The notes: generated by a model from the letters alone, not told the origin. Counted from the stretch's first letter, positions 30,003 to 41,159 are shown. The stretch: 64,000 nucleotides of DNA from Nereocystis luetkeana (GCA_031213475.1 JARUPZ010000013.1:5622739-5686738); one strand, 5' to 3'. Numbers and translations: made by a program.

Positions 30003-30290
30003 GACCAAGGTCGGGACACTTTGTGTCCCTGGAGAGGTTGGCCTCTCTGTTAAGTCGGTACTCGTTGGTACTCACGTGTGTTGTTTGCTTAGATATAGAA
30101 GAAGAGCAGCTTTTTTCCTTTCGTGCACGAGGAGACTGAGAGCAAAAGGCTCGTGCCTCGCTGGGGAAACCCCTGGTTTTCCATCTAAGATACGCCTCCC
30201 AAATACTACAAGTACGGCCCCAATAATACCTGAACCCACGTAATCACCGGGCTTTCAGCCTTATTCAAAGCAGTACCAGAAGGTATACAC
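30003..30290 (+). repeat. Repeat M, copy 2
   Basis: AAGGTCGGGACACTTTGTG, GTACTCACGTGTGTTG, TCCTTTCGTGCACGAGGAG, AAACCCCTGGTTTTCC and GGGCTTTCAGCC. It is about 85% like copy 1 by eye. Confidence 0.82.
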
Positions 30291-30478
30291 CTAGGCACGT
30301 TTCATGAAAACGTATATACCAGGTATCACGTTGGTCGCGAATCAGAATGTGCTTCGTGTATTCGCAGAGGACGAAACTGGCTGCAAACCTGCTCTACCCC
30401 TACCCGAACAGCTAACTGCTGCTGCAAAAGAGCTACCGTACGTATGATGCGAACTCATATATAGGACATATATATTTG

Positions 30479-30601
30479 TATTACGGGGGACTAGAGTAAA
30501 TAGGACCTAATGTTGTTAGTTAGTAAAAAAAGTAAAATGTATAGGTTTTTGTGTTTACCGTATAGATCCTACCAGGTATTTATTATGTTTCCCCCTAGTA
30601 G
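30479..30601. repeat. MITE-A copy, diverged, with TACCAGGTA insertion
   Basis: TATTACGGGGGACTAGAG to TATGTTTCCCCCTAGTAG. GATCCTACCAGGTATTTA replaces the family's GGTCCTATTTA, a 7-bp addition at 30572-30578. Confidence 0.78.
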
Positions 30602-30741
30602 CGTAGGCATAAACAACTACTCTCTCGTTTTTAGTTCTTCATTTTTTGTATCATATAGTGTTATTATTAATAATAGTAAGCACCATAACACAGGGGTTGC
30701 TTCGCTTATTTCGTACTGGTATTTATTTTTTTCTTTACTTA

Positions 30742-30836
30742 GCCATTTTAGGACTCCAGTCAGTCCCGTTTGGGGCACACAATACCTGGAATTTGACTGG
30801 TTCGTCCCCAGAATGGGGCTGCAGTCCTAAAAGGGT
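30742..30836. repeat. MITE-B copy, diverged
   Basis: CCATTTTAGGACTCCAGTC to GGGGCTGCAGTCCTAAAAGGG. Confidence 0.75.
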
Positions 30837-31145
30837 AAAAAGTTAGAACATGTCTCTTTGCTTTGTTGGTTTTCATGGCGTTTAGAATACCATACTCGTA
30901 CTAAAACCCGTCTATATATAATGATGTGGCCTCTGAGTGTTGTTTATACTAAAGCCCATGCGATTATGTGTACCCTAAAACACATGCCTGATACATTTTT
31001 TTCGTATTGACTTGTAAAACCCATATATATCTGGTCCCCTTCATTTGTATGGCGTTTAGTATACCTTACTAAACTGCACACGGCAAAAATGAGCAAATAA
31101 GCAAGGGCTACAGTTACTAGTAGTATTGTACAGTATTGATATTAA

Positions 31146-31275
31146 TATTACGGGGGGCCACAGTTAATAGGACCTATGGTATATACATATATATATATAA
31201 AAATCTATATATTTGAACCTTTTTACTACCAATATTTGGTCCTATTAACTACCTGGTATATGGTTCCCCGTAATA
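31146..31275. repeat. MITE-A copy with TACCTGGTA insertion
   Basis: TATTACGGGGGGCCACAG to GGTTCCCCGTAATA. TTAACTACCTGGTATATGG replaces TTAACTATGG near the right end. Confidence 0.85.
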
Positions 31276-31420
31276 GTACGAGACGTACGTCCCGGTAGTT
31301 GCTTTGACTATGATTCCAGTTAATAAGCAACCCAAACAAGCCACAGCGGGAAGCACGCTCATTTTTGTTGATCCTCAACACAATTATCACGAAGGAAGCA
31401 TCGCATCATCAGCCGTCGAC

Positions 31421-31519
31421 GCTTTAGAACCGCAGTCTGACTGTCCCGTTTTGGGGACAAATTACTTAGAATTTGAGTGGGTTGCCCCCAAAACGGGACT
31501 GCGGTTCTAAAGGGGTTAA
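31421..31519. repeat. MITE-B copy
   Basis: GCTTTAGAACCGCAGTC to GGGACTGCGGTTCTAAAGG, ending in TTAA. A small CTGACTG duplication lies in the left arm. Confidence 0.82.
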
Positions 31520-32204
31520 CAACAACCTGAGGGGTTTTCTTTCCAGACCACATACAAGCAATAAAGACACCACACACAATAAAATCCGTCCGTATGTCCC
31601 ATTTTCCCTCCTCATTATTAATAATATTAATAGCATTCTGATTTGTCGTTGGATACTGCCGCGCTTTTGTTCTGGAGAGTTCTTCACTTACTTTCTGTTG
31701 GTCGTTTATGAGAACAACTGTTACACTACACATTGTCGGATGGCAAGCATAATAATAATAATATTAATACTCGTAGCACTGTCGGATGGCAAGGGAAATA
31801 ATAACAAGAGTATACCTGGTACCTCCTATAGGCTTCCCTTGACAATAAAAAACCCTCGATGATGACCGTAAAAGTACGTACTACCTGGTATATACCAGGT
31901 ATATACGTGCAATTTTGTCGTAAACGTTCCACCCTCACAAGCCATCATTGTCAGCAGCTTGCAGCACAATTACTCTGGTTTCTCGCCTGCTTCCCCTAGC
32001 CGCCTGGCAGTCGATATCTCTCAGTCAGTGCAGTTTTTACACGCCGGGCAGATCACGATCTAATTCAATTTACGAAAATTTCGTTCAAAATTTTTTCAAG
32101 TTACATCATCAATAAATAATAGAGTAGATAATCTGCTTATACTGGTATCCTGTATACCACAGACAGGTAGAACCCAGCCTGCCGTTCTGTCGTACTAAGA
32201 ACTG

Positions 32205-32450
32205 TGCGGATGATGTCTACTGTACGGCACATATCCAACCCAGGAGCCGGCACATATCCAACCCAGGAGCCGTGCCCTGTTCGTAGATCACGCAGGTTAT
32301 ATGCCTCCCTCCTGGTGCTATACGTTGATCAAGATCGTACAGATCAGAGATCTATCTTACCTGAAGCATCTATATCTATAGGCCATCAGGTCAGCGGGGA
32401 TCGATTATTATCTGTCCCGGCTTGGTCCCGAGGTTGTGCAGGATGAGATT
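32205..32450. repeat. GATC-family remnant
   Basis: ACACATATCCAACCCAGGAGCC twice in tandem, then GATCAAGATCGTACAGATC and AGAGATCTATCTTACC. Strongly decayed. Confidence 0.5.
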
Positions 32451-33089
32451 GTACCGGTCGGTGCGCTGGAAAAGAAATGTCGACCTGGGGTGGCCAATGG
32501 GTCACTGACATGATTTTTAATTTAAGGAAGGATATTCGGTTTACATACCATCATCTACGATATATATATTGTCAGAAGGCAAGCATAATAAAAACACAAT
32601 ACACACACCGACCGATACACCACGCATCTTCCAGAGTTGAATATCGCGGGAGAACACTGGCAGCGAGGAAACAAGAGATAGATGATGGATGATCATCCAT
32701 GATCCATGATCAATCAAGCTTTTTATTTTTGGCCGTTGATCGTTGATCGGGCCGGCGGGATCGACGAACAGGAACATAAAACGCGGAGTAACCGTCAAAA
32801 CGACTGACAAAAAAACAGCAGAGCAAAAAAACAAACGTCCACCTATCTATGCGCTATACGCAGGAACCATTCGTACTCGTATTTTATACGCCGAGTGTAT
32901 GAATGCGAGTAACCGAACGAGCGAGGTATATCGAGGAGTAAAGCACGAACTACTCGTGGTATGAATTTGCGAATAGGAGCGTTCGTACCCGTACGACTAC
33001 CAGTACGAGTACACCACACAACAACAACAACAACAGCCAGCAGCAGCAGCAGTGGTTCGTACGTATGCTACTCGTACGTGTGACGCGTA

Positions 33090-33225
33090 TCATACAGCAG
33101 CCGTAGCAAAAACTGCAAGTAAATAAAGTGGTGCGTATCGTACAGCTATTAATAGCTGTCGTAATATCGCTGCGATTTTCTTTCTGACAAAAAATAAAGT
33201 CTCCAACATGTAGCACATACAACTC
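33090..33225 (-). CDS. Gene C, last exon
   Basis: After TTTTTACACACCAG, one base completes Arg, then SCMCYMLETLFFVRKKIAA, ILRQLLIAVRYAPLYLLAV and FATAAV with a TGA stop. The last 20 residues are hydrophobic enough for a C-terminal membrane anchor. The 170-nt intron before it holds a (CTA)n run and a TACCAGGTA motif. Confidence 0.52.
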
Positions 33226-33395
33226 CTGGTGTGTAAAAAGGCGTACGAGACACCCCGGGTACAAAAAATCAACACTCTTCGAAACTAGGCGTGCTTTCCT
33301 TCAAGAAGACTACCACTACTACTACTACTACAGTAATACATACCAGGTACATACATACCAGTAGTAGCACAACACCCCGGCGGCGACAGATATAC

Positions 33396-33628
33396 CTCGT
33401 GGCATGGTGCGTGTTGTCGAGTCGCCGCTGCCTGCCCTCCTCGGACACCAAGTAGAACAGTACGGCCCCTGCAGGCGACGCCGGCGGCTGGGCGAAGCTA
33501 TCATCGGCGGGTTCGACTCCCTGCTCCGACGAAGTAGAAGTATAAGCAATAGCAGCGGGGCATCGCAAGGCCGAGCGATCGACAGGCGAGGTGCGGGATA
33601 CGTTGTTTGGGTCCCGCGGCGAGAGCAA
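33396..33628 (-). CDS. Gene C, penultimate exon
   Basis: After CTGCTCCTGCCGCAG the minus strand reads LLSPRDPNNVSRTSPVDRSA, then AIAYTSTSSEQGVEPADDSF and GAVLFYLVSEEGRQRRLD, ending NTHHAT plus two bases at a GTATATC donor. The composition is protein-like and the exit phase (2) fits the next exon. The Leu-rich stretch just upstream is a CTC/CTT repeat in the pyrimidine tract, not coding. Function unknown; earlier exons not found. Confidence 0.6.
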
Positions 33629-33910
33629 CTGCGGCAGGAGCAGCAGGAGGAGGTAGGGGGGGGGAGGGAGGGCGTATGGGACGAGCGCGTGGACGGAGAG
33701 GAGGAGGAGGAAGAGGAAGAGGAAGAGGAGCAGGAGAGTGGAGGGTGTACGCCGGTGGTGCTGTACGGAGGTGGTCACGGGGGTCTGTTCACGGTAAGAA
33801 GAAAATGAGTACGTTCGTCCGTAGAGTACGAGATACACTATTTTTGCTGCAAATTTTCGTCCTCACTACGTACAGAACTATGTACTGAACGAGTAAAAGA
33901 AAGCAACAAC

Positions 33911-34020
33911 TATTACGGAGGACCTATAGTAAATAGGACCTACGGTGCACACAAAAACCTATATACTTACCTTTTTTTACCAACAATATTTGGTCCTATT
34001 TACTATGGACCCCCGTAATA
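33911..34020. repeat. MITE-A copy
   Basis: TATTACGGAGGACCTATAG to CTATGGACCCCCGTAATA. Confidence 0.85.
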
Positions 34021-34640
34021 CCAACACAGCAGCAGTAGTAGGAGTGATGGCTTGGTTCAGACGCATGGTCGGACACAGCAGGGTGCCGTAGGTTTGTTCG
34101 TGTCCGTGTGAGGTATCGTCGCGTCGTCACGCATCGCCCAACCCGTCGCCAGCGTCTCTACATATGCTCGTGGACAGCCTGCGAAGAAGGTTGGACCACA
34201 GGTAGGTACAACCATGTTTCACGCCTTGGTCTGACAAATCGCGTACAAGTATGGGCCCGCCATCAAGACCACCAAATCAACAGTATATATACGTAGGCAA
34301 TACTGATATTCTTATTGGGGCACCATCTTCAAACAACCTCGAGCATCGGCTATAATATAGAATTTAGTGTAGATTTCACACCGCTGAGCTGATTTTCTTA
34401 ACCCAATTTTCTTATTAGAGTTCTTAAAAAAGTGAGCAGTGTGTTCATTATCGGGCACTTTCCTGCTGGCGGGCCTATACTGTATGACCGTGTACGTCAG
34501 GAAGACATGCCTCCGATACCGGTCGAGCTGCTGCACAGATTGAATGCACAACGAGTTCGCCCTCCTCGTACCTGGTAGGTTTTTTGCTCACCCCTTGCGT
34601 GCGTTATCTTCGCCCTTGTTTGCTCCCTCCCCCCTATTAG

Positions 34641-34750
34641 TATTTACGGGGGGCCATAGTAAACAGGACCACATATTGTTAGTAAAAATATCGAAATACA
34701 TAGGTTTTTGTGTGTGCCGTAGGTCTCATATAATATGGGCCCCTGTAGTA
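34641..34750. repeat. MITE-A copy
   Basis: TATTTACGGGGGGCCATAG to ATATGGGCCCCTGTAGTA. Confidence 0.8.
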
Positions 34751-34857
34751 GTCGTCGCTCAGATCCGGGGTCACATGACAAGCTCTCCTCCCCCCTCCAC
34801 ACTCCGGTTTTGCGCCTTGCCTTTCTAGCACGACAAGACTTTCACCCCTTTCTTCCC

Positions 34858-34965
34858 TATTACGAGGGACCATATTAAATAGGACCTACGGTACACACAA
34901 AAACCTATATATTTCGCTATTTTAATAGCAATATTTGGTCCTGTTTACTGTGGTTCCCCGTAATA
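34858..34965. repeat. MITE-A copy
   Basis: TATTACGAGGGACCATAT to TGTGGTTCCCCGTAATA. Confidence 0.85.
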
Positions 34966-34997
34966 GTCAACTCGCCTCGCATTTTACTCTTCGTTGT

Positions 34998-35108
34998 ATT
35001 ATCACGGGGGGGAACAGTAAGTAGGTCCAAATATTGTCTGTAAAAATAGGTAAATACATAGGTCTTCGTGTTTACCGCAGGTCCTATTTACTGTGGTCCC
35101 CCAGAATA
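34998..35108. repeat. MITE-A copy
   Basis: TTATCACGGGGGGGAACAG to TGTGGTCCCCCAGAATA; both ends slightly changed. Confidence 0.78.
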
Positions 35109-35551
35109 AACTGTACCGGTACTGGTTTTGTTTCTGTTTCGCGCTTTACGCTTTCAGTCCGTGGCCTCGACGAACACTGCAATCTTTACCAGGTTCCTGG
35201 TATGATACTCCTAGTATTAACAGCTGCTCGCAGGAGTTTGATGTGATTTTGCGAATGAACAAAAATGCGCTGATATTTGATGTACGAGCACGAGTGCCGG
35301 GAAGGAACGAGCAGATTTTGGGCGGTGGGCCGATTGTTGCTGCGGGCTTACGTATACGGCAGTATAGGTCCTCGGACAAAGGAAGCACCTGCTGTTGCAC
35401 TATTAACAGTAGAGCAAGAAGAACATGCTGCTCTGACCGGGGATGCAAGCTCCCTTGCCAGCCATACCATAGTCCGAACGGGGCATAAATTCCCGGTCGG
35501 AGAGCCAGGGCTCTTGCCTCGCGGGGGGGGGATGCTTCACCCTTTTTCAGC

Positions 35552-35659
35552 ACTACGGGGGACCATAGTAAACAGGACCTACTATTTTCAGTAAAAATAG
35601 GGGAAATATTTAGGTTTTTGTGTGTACCGTAGGTCCTGTTTACTACGGTGTCCCCCGTC
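35552..35659. repeat. MITE-A copy
   Basis: ACTACGGGGGACCATAG to TACGGTGTCCCCCGTC; the right TA is lost. Confidence 0.78.
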
Positions 35660-35670
35660 GACGAAGGAGT

Positions 35671-35773
35671 ACTGCAGTCCCGAGTTGGGCATAATAGACT
35701 ACTACTTACGAAATTTTGAGGGGCTTTTCCCCCCAACTGGACTGCCGTATTGCTGTCACCGTCAAAGGGTTAA
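35671..35773. repeat. MITE-B copy, diverged
   Basis: ACTGCAGTCCCGAGTTGGG to CAACTGGACTGCCG and AAAGGGTTAA. Confidence 0.65.
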
Positions 35774-35821
35774 GAAAATTGGACTAAGAAATCGTGCTCG
35801 GCGGCAAGCGCTACACCACAC

Positions 35822-35935
35822 TACTACGGGGGACCATGGTTAATGGGACCAAATATTGTTAGTAAAAATGGTTAATTAAATAGATAGGTTTTCAGGTATA
35901 CCATAGGTCCTGTTAACTATGGTCCCCCCGTAATA
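35822..35935. repeat. MITE-A copy
   Basis: TACTACGGGGGACCATGG to ATGGTCCCCCCGTAATA. Confidence 0.85.
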
Positions 35936-36189
35936 TTATATCCTACCGAGTACCATCATGTCCCGTTGTGTCCCGTATTCTATGTCACCAGATGTGTGTT
36001 GACATTAAATCCACACGTTTCACATGTTATGGGACAAGGTCGAATATGATAGACCGTCCATGCTCAAGGTTGCTTAAGGATGGTGTCTGAATAAAGTCCT
36101 GAGCCTTGCTCGTACTGATTTGGTGGTAAGTGTTTGTTGTTGGCGGGCCTATACTGTATTCAAGTAGTCAAGTATACGAGTACTCGTAG

Positions 36190-36600
36190 GGGAGGGGGGG
36201 GGGCGGGGGGGGGGGGGGGTACTCGATAGGAGATATGCACTCGATCTCATGCATGGGCGTAGTCGTATGATCATAGACACTCGCATCCCTACAATGCCGG
36301 GACGGAGCATGTCGGGTTTTCACCGACCAGACAGGCACTACTTGCACGAAGCGCGAAGCGCCGTGAGGTGCCCGGCGTGTCGTATGAAGGGTGAACTGCA
36401 TCCTACTAAAAACCGCTTGCGAGGCGGACTTGCATATGGGAGATAGCTTCAATGAGTTAATTCAAATTCCGGTGTATCCACTTCCAGAGACAGCAATGGG
36501 AGTACTATGCAACTGCTTTTTGGGTGCCCTACCATCAAAACTGCGTGATACGACCATTCCCACTTGTGCGGAGTAAAGGTTGTTCACCTCGCACATATGA
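36190..36600 (-). repeat. SINE-C copy, minus strand
   Basis: In minus orientation: CACTTCCAGAGACAGC counterpart, CACGGCGCTTCGCGCTTCG, GCATTGTAGGGATGCGAG, CATGAGATCGAGTGC, ATATCTCCTATCGAGTACC and a C18 run. Confidence 0.82.
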
Positions 36601-36639
36601 TACAACTCGGCAATCAGCTGTGACCGACCGCCCCCCCCG

Positions 36640-37166
36640 AAAAAAAAGGCGGGGGTGGTGTACTCATTATCATGCATGGCCGTAGACGTATGACCATAGG
36701 CCCTCGCATCCCTACAGTGCCGGGACGGAGCACGTCGGGTTTTCACCGAACAGGCAGGCATCGCTTGAACCAAGCGCGAAGCGCCGTGAGGTGTTGGGCT
36801 GGTCGCATGAAGGGTGAGCTGCATCCTACTAAGAACCGCTTTAGAGGCGATTTTTCTTGCTTATGGATGACAGCATCTATGAATTGATATAATTTCTGGT
36901 GTGGGCACTTCCAGAGACAGACAGCAATGGGTTCTCTATGTAACTGCTTCGTGGGTGCCTCATCACATACACTCTTCGTGATACGACCATCAATCTTGTG
37001 CGGAGTAAAGGTTCCCCCCCGCACAAAAAGGATCTAACTCGACCGCCAGCCGTGGTAACCGCCAAAAAAGATGGGAAAAAAGAAAACGGCACTCTGGATT
37101 TCTAGCTCACGCAGTGAGAGGCGTGTTTTACGGCGTCGTCGCCAACCAACGCCAACCCAACCTATA
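36640..37166 (-). repeat. SINE-C, near full-length copy
   Basis: Starts in minus orientation at TAGGTTGGGTTGGCGTTGGC and ends at ATAATGAGTACACC. This gives a unit of about 520 bp, with the GCGGTTCTTAGTAGGATGC and GGTGAAAACCCGACGTGC blocks in the second half. Confidence 0.82.
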
Positions 37167-37221
37167 TATATATATATATATATATATGCCAGGTAGATAA
37201 TATAGGGAGGGGGGGAGGGGG

Positions 37222-37300
37222 GGGGGGGGGGGGGCGTACTCATTTGTTGCTTGCCTTAGCCATTTGACCATTGACCACGCACCCCTTTCGAGACGGATGG
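37222..37300 (-). repeat. Repeat C2, truncated
   Basis: A G19 run, then CGTACTCATTTGTTGC, GACCATTGACCACGC and CGAGACGG: the poly(C) end of repeat C2 in minus orientation. Confidence 0.75.
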
Positions 37301-38003
37301 GGGGGGGGGTAGTTTTGGGTATGATGTTGGACAGAAGAGACAACAGCAGTAGTCTCGCCTGAAATACGGGGAGAGACCCGGTTGCGGACACGGACGGTGG
37401 GGCGCAATTTATGCATGTATCCATCGTATTTCCATGCTCTCCTATGTACCGAAGCTGAACTATGTCCCTGGGGGGTTTGCTCGTGTGCTGCGATGTACTC
37501 GTACGTGCAAGTTTAAAAATATCGTCTACCGTGCATCGGCATCTACTCGTGAAAAACCGTGTTTTTGGCGCGGGAGGGAGGCGGAACTCCCTTCAATTAG
37601 TGTTACTACAGCAATATTCTACAGCGAGGTAGCCGCTTTAAGAATACCCGGTGACAGCGCCATTTACGTGGTCTTACTCCTACTCGTGGTCTTCATGTTG
37701 TTTCTATTGCAAAAGTTATCCCTGAACAAATTACAAGCAGCTTATTTCTCGTGACAACCCGATTTTCCTGGTCTTCACCCCCGTGAAATTCCTAAACCGG
37801 ATGGCCTTAAATGTGGCTCCTCCACGGCAGTCGTTAACCCTTTTGGTACATGCAAAGGGGATAAGAACTACTGTATGTCAGCTGAGGTATTGTCAGCCGT
37901 CTAGGCGGAAGCACGCAGCAGCCCGACTACATGAGTATATATCGTGATGCGCGCGTCTCGTGGACCTTATTTTGTTGTGGCTCACGCGCACCTTCCCCCC
38001 CCT

Positions 38004-38562
38004 CCTCTATTACTTGTAGGTTGGGTGCGTCGGTTGGCAACGACACTGTAAAAAATACCGCTTACTACATGAGTTAGACAACTAGGGTATATTTTTATTT
38101 TATTTTTTGTCGGCAGTCGGTCACAGCTGGTTGTCGAGTTAGACCATTTGTGCGAGGTGAACAATCTTCACTCCGCACAAGTGGGAGTGATCGTATCACG
38201 TACCAGGTAGTGTTTATGGTGAGTCACCCAAGGAGCAGTTATATAGTACTCTCATTGTTGTCTCTGGAAGTTGCTACACCGGAAATTAAACCAACTCATT
38301 GAAGTTGTCACCCATTTGCACGTCCGCCTCGCAAGCGGTTCTCAATAGGATGCAGCTCACCCTTCATGCGACTCGACGGGCAGCTCACGGCGCTTCGCGC
38401 TTCGTGCGAGCGATGTCTGCCTAGTCGGTGAAAACCTGACATGCTCCGTCCTGGCACTGTAGGGATGCGAGGGTCTATGGTCATACGACTTAGGCCATGC
38501 ATGAGATCGAGTACATCTCTCCTATAGGGTACACCCCCCCCCTCCTGGACCGATGTTTCGAG
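38004..38562 (+). repeat. SINE-C, full-length copy with TACCAGGTA insertion
   Basis: TAGGTTGGGTGCGTCGGTTGG, CATGAGTTAGACAACTAGGG, GGTCACAGCTGGTTGTCG, AACCAACTCATTGAAG, CACGGCGCTTCGCGCTTCG, CATGAGATCGAGTACA, TCTCTCCTATAGGGTACACC and poly(C). TATCACGTACCAGGTAGTG at 38196 reads TATCACGTAGTG in the copy at 55235. Confidence 0.88.
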
Positions 38563-38960
38563 CTCGATATCTCCACGACAGATCGGGTACATCTCTCCTA
38601 TCGAGTACACCCCCCCCCTATGGAGCAGTGCGTTGCGTGGACCCTGTCTGCCGCAGCACGAAACCTGTTGGGGTTCTGAATTACTGCGAACACGACAACG
38701 TAAGTCTGTGGAACCTCACACTGCTGTAGTGCGCGTCACGCCCCGACCCCGTGATATTTTCGAGCTTTGAACGGTCTCCTCGACACCTTGCTGTTGCCGT
38801 GCCTGTGCTTTGCGCCGACTATTGTTTCACTCCCTCTCTCTCCCCGCCTCTCTCTCCCTCCCTCTCTCTCCTTCCCTCTCCCTTCCCCCCCCCTCTCTTC
38901 CTCCCTCCCTCCCTCCCCCCCCCCCCCCCCCCCCCGCCTGCTCCCTCCCTCCCACAAAAG

Positions 38961-39017
38961 GGCGGGCTCGAACAAGCCCTCAACTCTATCGACTGCTTCT
39001 CTCCCCCGCTTCGATGG
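38961..39017 (+). CDS. Gene B, candidate early exon
   Basis: Follows a C19 run and TCCCTCCCACAAAAG. Reads GGLEQALNSIDCFSPPLRW, phase 0 at both ends, donor TGG|GTCCGA. A 97-nt intron leads to the exon at 39115. The acceptor is AAAAG and the donor is weak, so this is tentative. Confidence 0.38.
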
Positions 39018-39114
39018 GTCCGACTTCCCCTAGAGCTGCTACCCCCGCCGGCGCCCGCCCCGAACCCTACCCGGCGCAGCAGCAGCGCCGACCCTCTTGA
39101 CACCGCTACTGCAG

Positions 39115-39781
39115 GAAGCGCCTATCAGCGCTCCCGCGGGTATGGCAGCGGCAGCAGCGCCACCACAGATATATCCAAACCCCTCGAAGAAGAACAAACG
39201 GAAGGGTGCAGGAAATCGCATCTGCGTGGTTCGGCCCCGCGACCGAAAAAAGCTACAGCAGCGGAAGCGGTGGGGGCGGGGGTGGGGGCGAGGGCTGGGG
39301 CGGAGCCGGGGGGGGGGGGGGTCGCGGGCATCAGCGGCAAAGGCAGAAGCATGTACCGCTGGGCTGAGGAGCCCATGCGGCGGAGCCCGTCCGACCGATG
39401 AGTATTCGGCCTTTCCTGCGTCTTTTCCCCCACCTCAACAACAACGGTGGCACTCTACTGGAAACGTCGCGGAAAAATCTGCAGGGGGGTCGGGTGCTGC
39501 GGAAAATGTAGGGCGCGGGACTTGCTCTAACGATTTCAAAAGCGCCCACCATGCGGTCAGCGAGCCGGGGACAAGAGGAGAACCAGCGGCGACCAATTCG
39601 GGAAAAGCCCACCCCAGGGGCGGAAAAGGTGTTTTCATGGGTTCCACAGAGGGAGGCGTCTTTGTGGCGGGGGAAGAGGACGAGGACAAGAGAAACGCAA
39701 GAGTCGAAGAAGTAGATGGGGGGCGCGATATGGGCGGACGGATTCGGCAGCGAGAGGTCGCCGACTTGTGGTGGCTGACGG
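39115..39781 (+). CDS. Gene B, long basic/Gly-rich exon
   Basis: After CACCGCTACTGCAG: EAPISAPAGMAAAAAPPQIY, then a very basic stretch (PSKKNKRKGAGNRICVV, RPRDRKKLQQRKRW), Gly/Arg repeats, YSAFPASFPPPQQQRWHSTG, GSTEGGVFVAGEEDEDKRN and REVADLWWLTG. Ends one base into a codon at GTGAGC. A second plus frame is open to 39401 but stops there, while this one runs to the donor. Probably disordered; function unknown. Confidence 0.5.
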
Positions 39782-40612
39782 GTGAGCAATGATGAATGTC
39801 ATAGCGACTGAGCTGGAGGTCAGGGTTGTGCCTTATAAAGCGTTGGACGCCTAATGTGAAGAAACAGAAAAAAACAGGCTGAGTTTCTCTTTTGACAGTG
39901 GGTGCGTTCTACACTACTGTAGTTTTAATATGCTGGCTGCCGACTGTGGCGGAGTTGAGCGATATCGGAATGAATCTCGACAAGTGAATCGAGACGATTG
40001 CTACTTACCGGGTGAACTGGACGGGGGGGGGTGCCAACGTGCGGTATTAGAGCAATGGCCTAACAATTGTCGGGCATTGGTCAGCTGATCATTGCGGGGA
40101 TAGGCAGTATTCAAAACCAAACACGGTGTGTAAAAATATCAGGATAGATTATTTCATGCCCATCGTGGCTTCTGATCGTTGTAGCCTATAGCCCCTCGGA
40201 CCAGAAGAATCGAAACGGTTCTACTCCGAGCACGTCAACATGTTTACTTCTGCAGTAATTTAGCACTCAAATTCCAAGTGATTTGGATTCTAGGACGGTC
40301 ATGACCCGAGCCATGTGTGTTGTGCGTGTTCTTCACATAGAACCATTATGTCTACCCGTCGACACCCGGCATATCCAGTGTCCGTGCCGATTCTTCAACC
40401 CTATATATATATAAACAAAACTATAAATTCGTTTTCTCTGGTCGGTCGCCGTGGGTGCGTTTCGGTGGCCTTCCGCAAGATTGTCAACCCTGATTCGCGA
40501 GAGCTTTGTACTTTTTCGCGAGTGGAGGGATTTTTCGGGAACAGAATCAACAGGACTGCCGTTGATCTCAGCTGCTTTGGCCCGAAGAGACCGGCTATAA
40601 GACGGCATACAT

Positions 40613-41056
40613 ACGATAGTAGACCGATTTTTTTTCTATTTTGTTCCGGAGTAGTTTCAACAGGACTACGACGCGGGTCATTGGATTATTTGCGCGCGTG
40701 GACACATAAGGTACATGTAGACAGCATACGACGCGCGTCACGCTGGTGCTGCCTCTTCGTATACCGCTTGGCCAGTTGGCCTCCTGCTGGCGTTGCTCCT
40801 GCTCGTGCCGCTCCTGCTCGTGCCGCTCGTGCTCGTGCCGCTCCTTCTGGTGCCGCTCCTGCTGGTACTGTTTTTGCTTTCGCTGCTTCTGTTGGTACCG
40901 GGTGCTCCTCCCGCTAAGAGGCAGCACCAGCGTGACGCGCGTCGTATGCTGTCTACATGTGTCCACGCACGCAAATAATCCAATGACCCGCGTCTTAGTC
41001 CTGTTGAAACTATTCCGGAACAAAAATAATAGAAAAAAAATCGGTCTACTATCGTC
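40613..41056. repeat. Long inverted repeat with minisatellite loop
   Basis: Left arm 40613-40755 (ACGATAGTAGACCGATT ... GGTGCTGCCTCTT) pairs with right arm 40916-41056, differing by a 9-bp indel and a few bases. The loop of about 160 bp is mostly a 15-bp repeat, GCTCCTGCTCGTGCC. The shape fits a foldback element or a source of double-stranded RNA. Confidence 0.88.
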
Positions 41057-41159
41057 ATTCTGCCCAGGCGTTTTGTTTTTGCCTGTTTTGCGGCCACGGG
41101 CGTAGCTTTTAAGGAAAGGAGCTTTAGGTGTGAGAACATCATCCTCGTCATCGTCGTCA

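Noticed and set aside
33640-33838. Signal-peptide-like Leu run before gene C exon
   Set aside because: It is a CTC/CTT pyrimidine tract directly before a good acceptor; more likely the splice tract than coding.
34312-34551. 79-codon minus ORF resembling part of a transposase
   Set aside because: Looks protein-like (KVPDNEHTAHFFKNSNKK) and shares GGCGGGCCTATACTGTAT with 36145, so it is probably a repeat remnant. No family motif could be named.
38751-39103. Overlapping Pro/Ser/Leu ORFs on both strands
   Set aside because: Caused by CT-rich low-complexity sequence and a C19 run.
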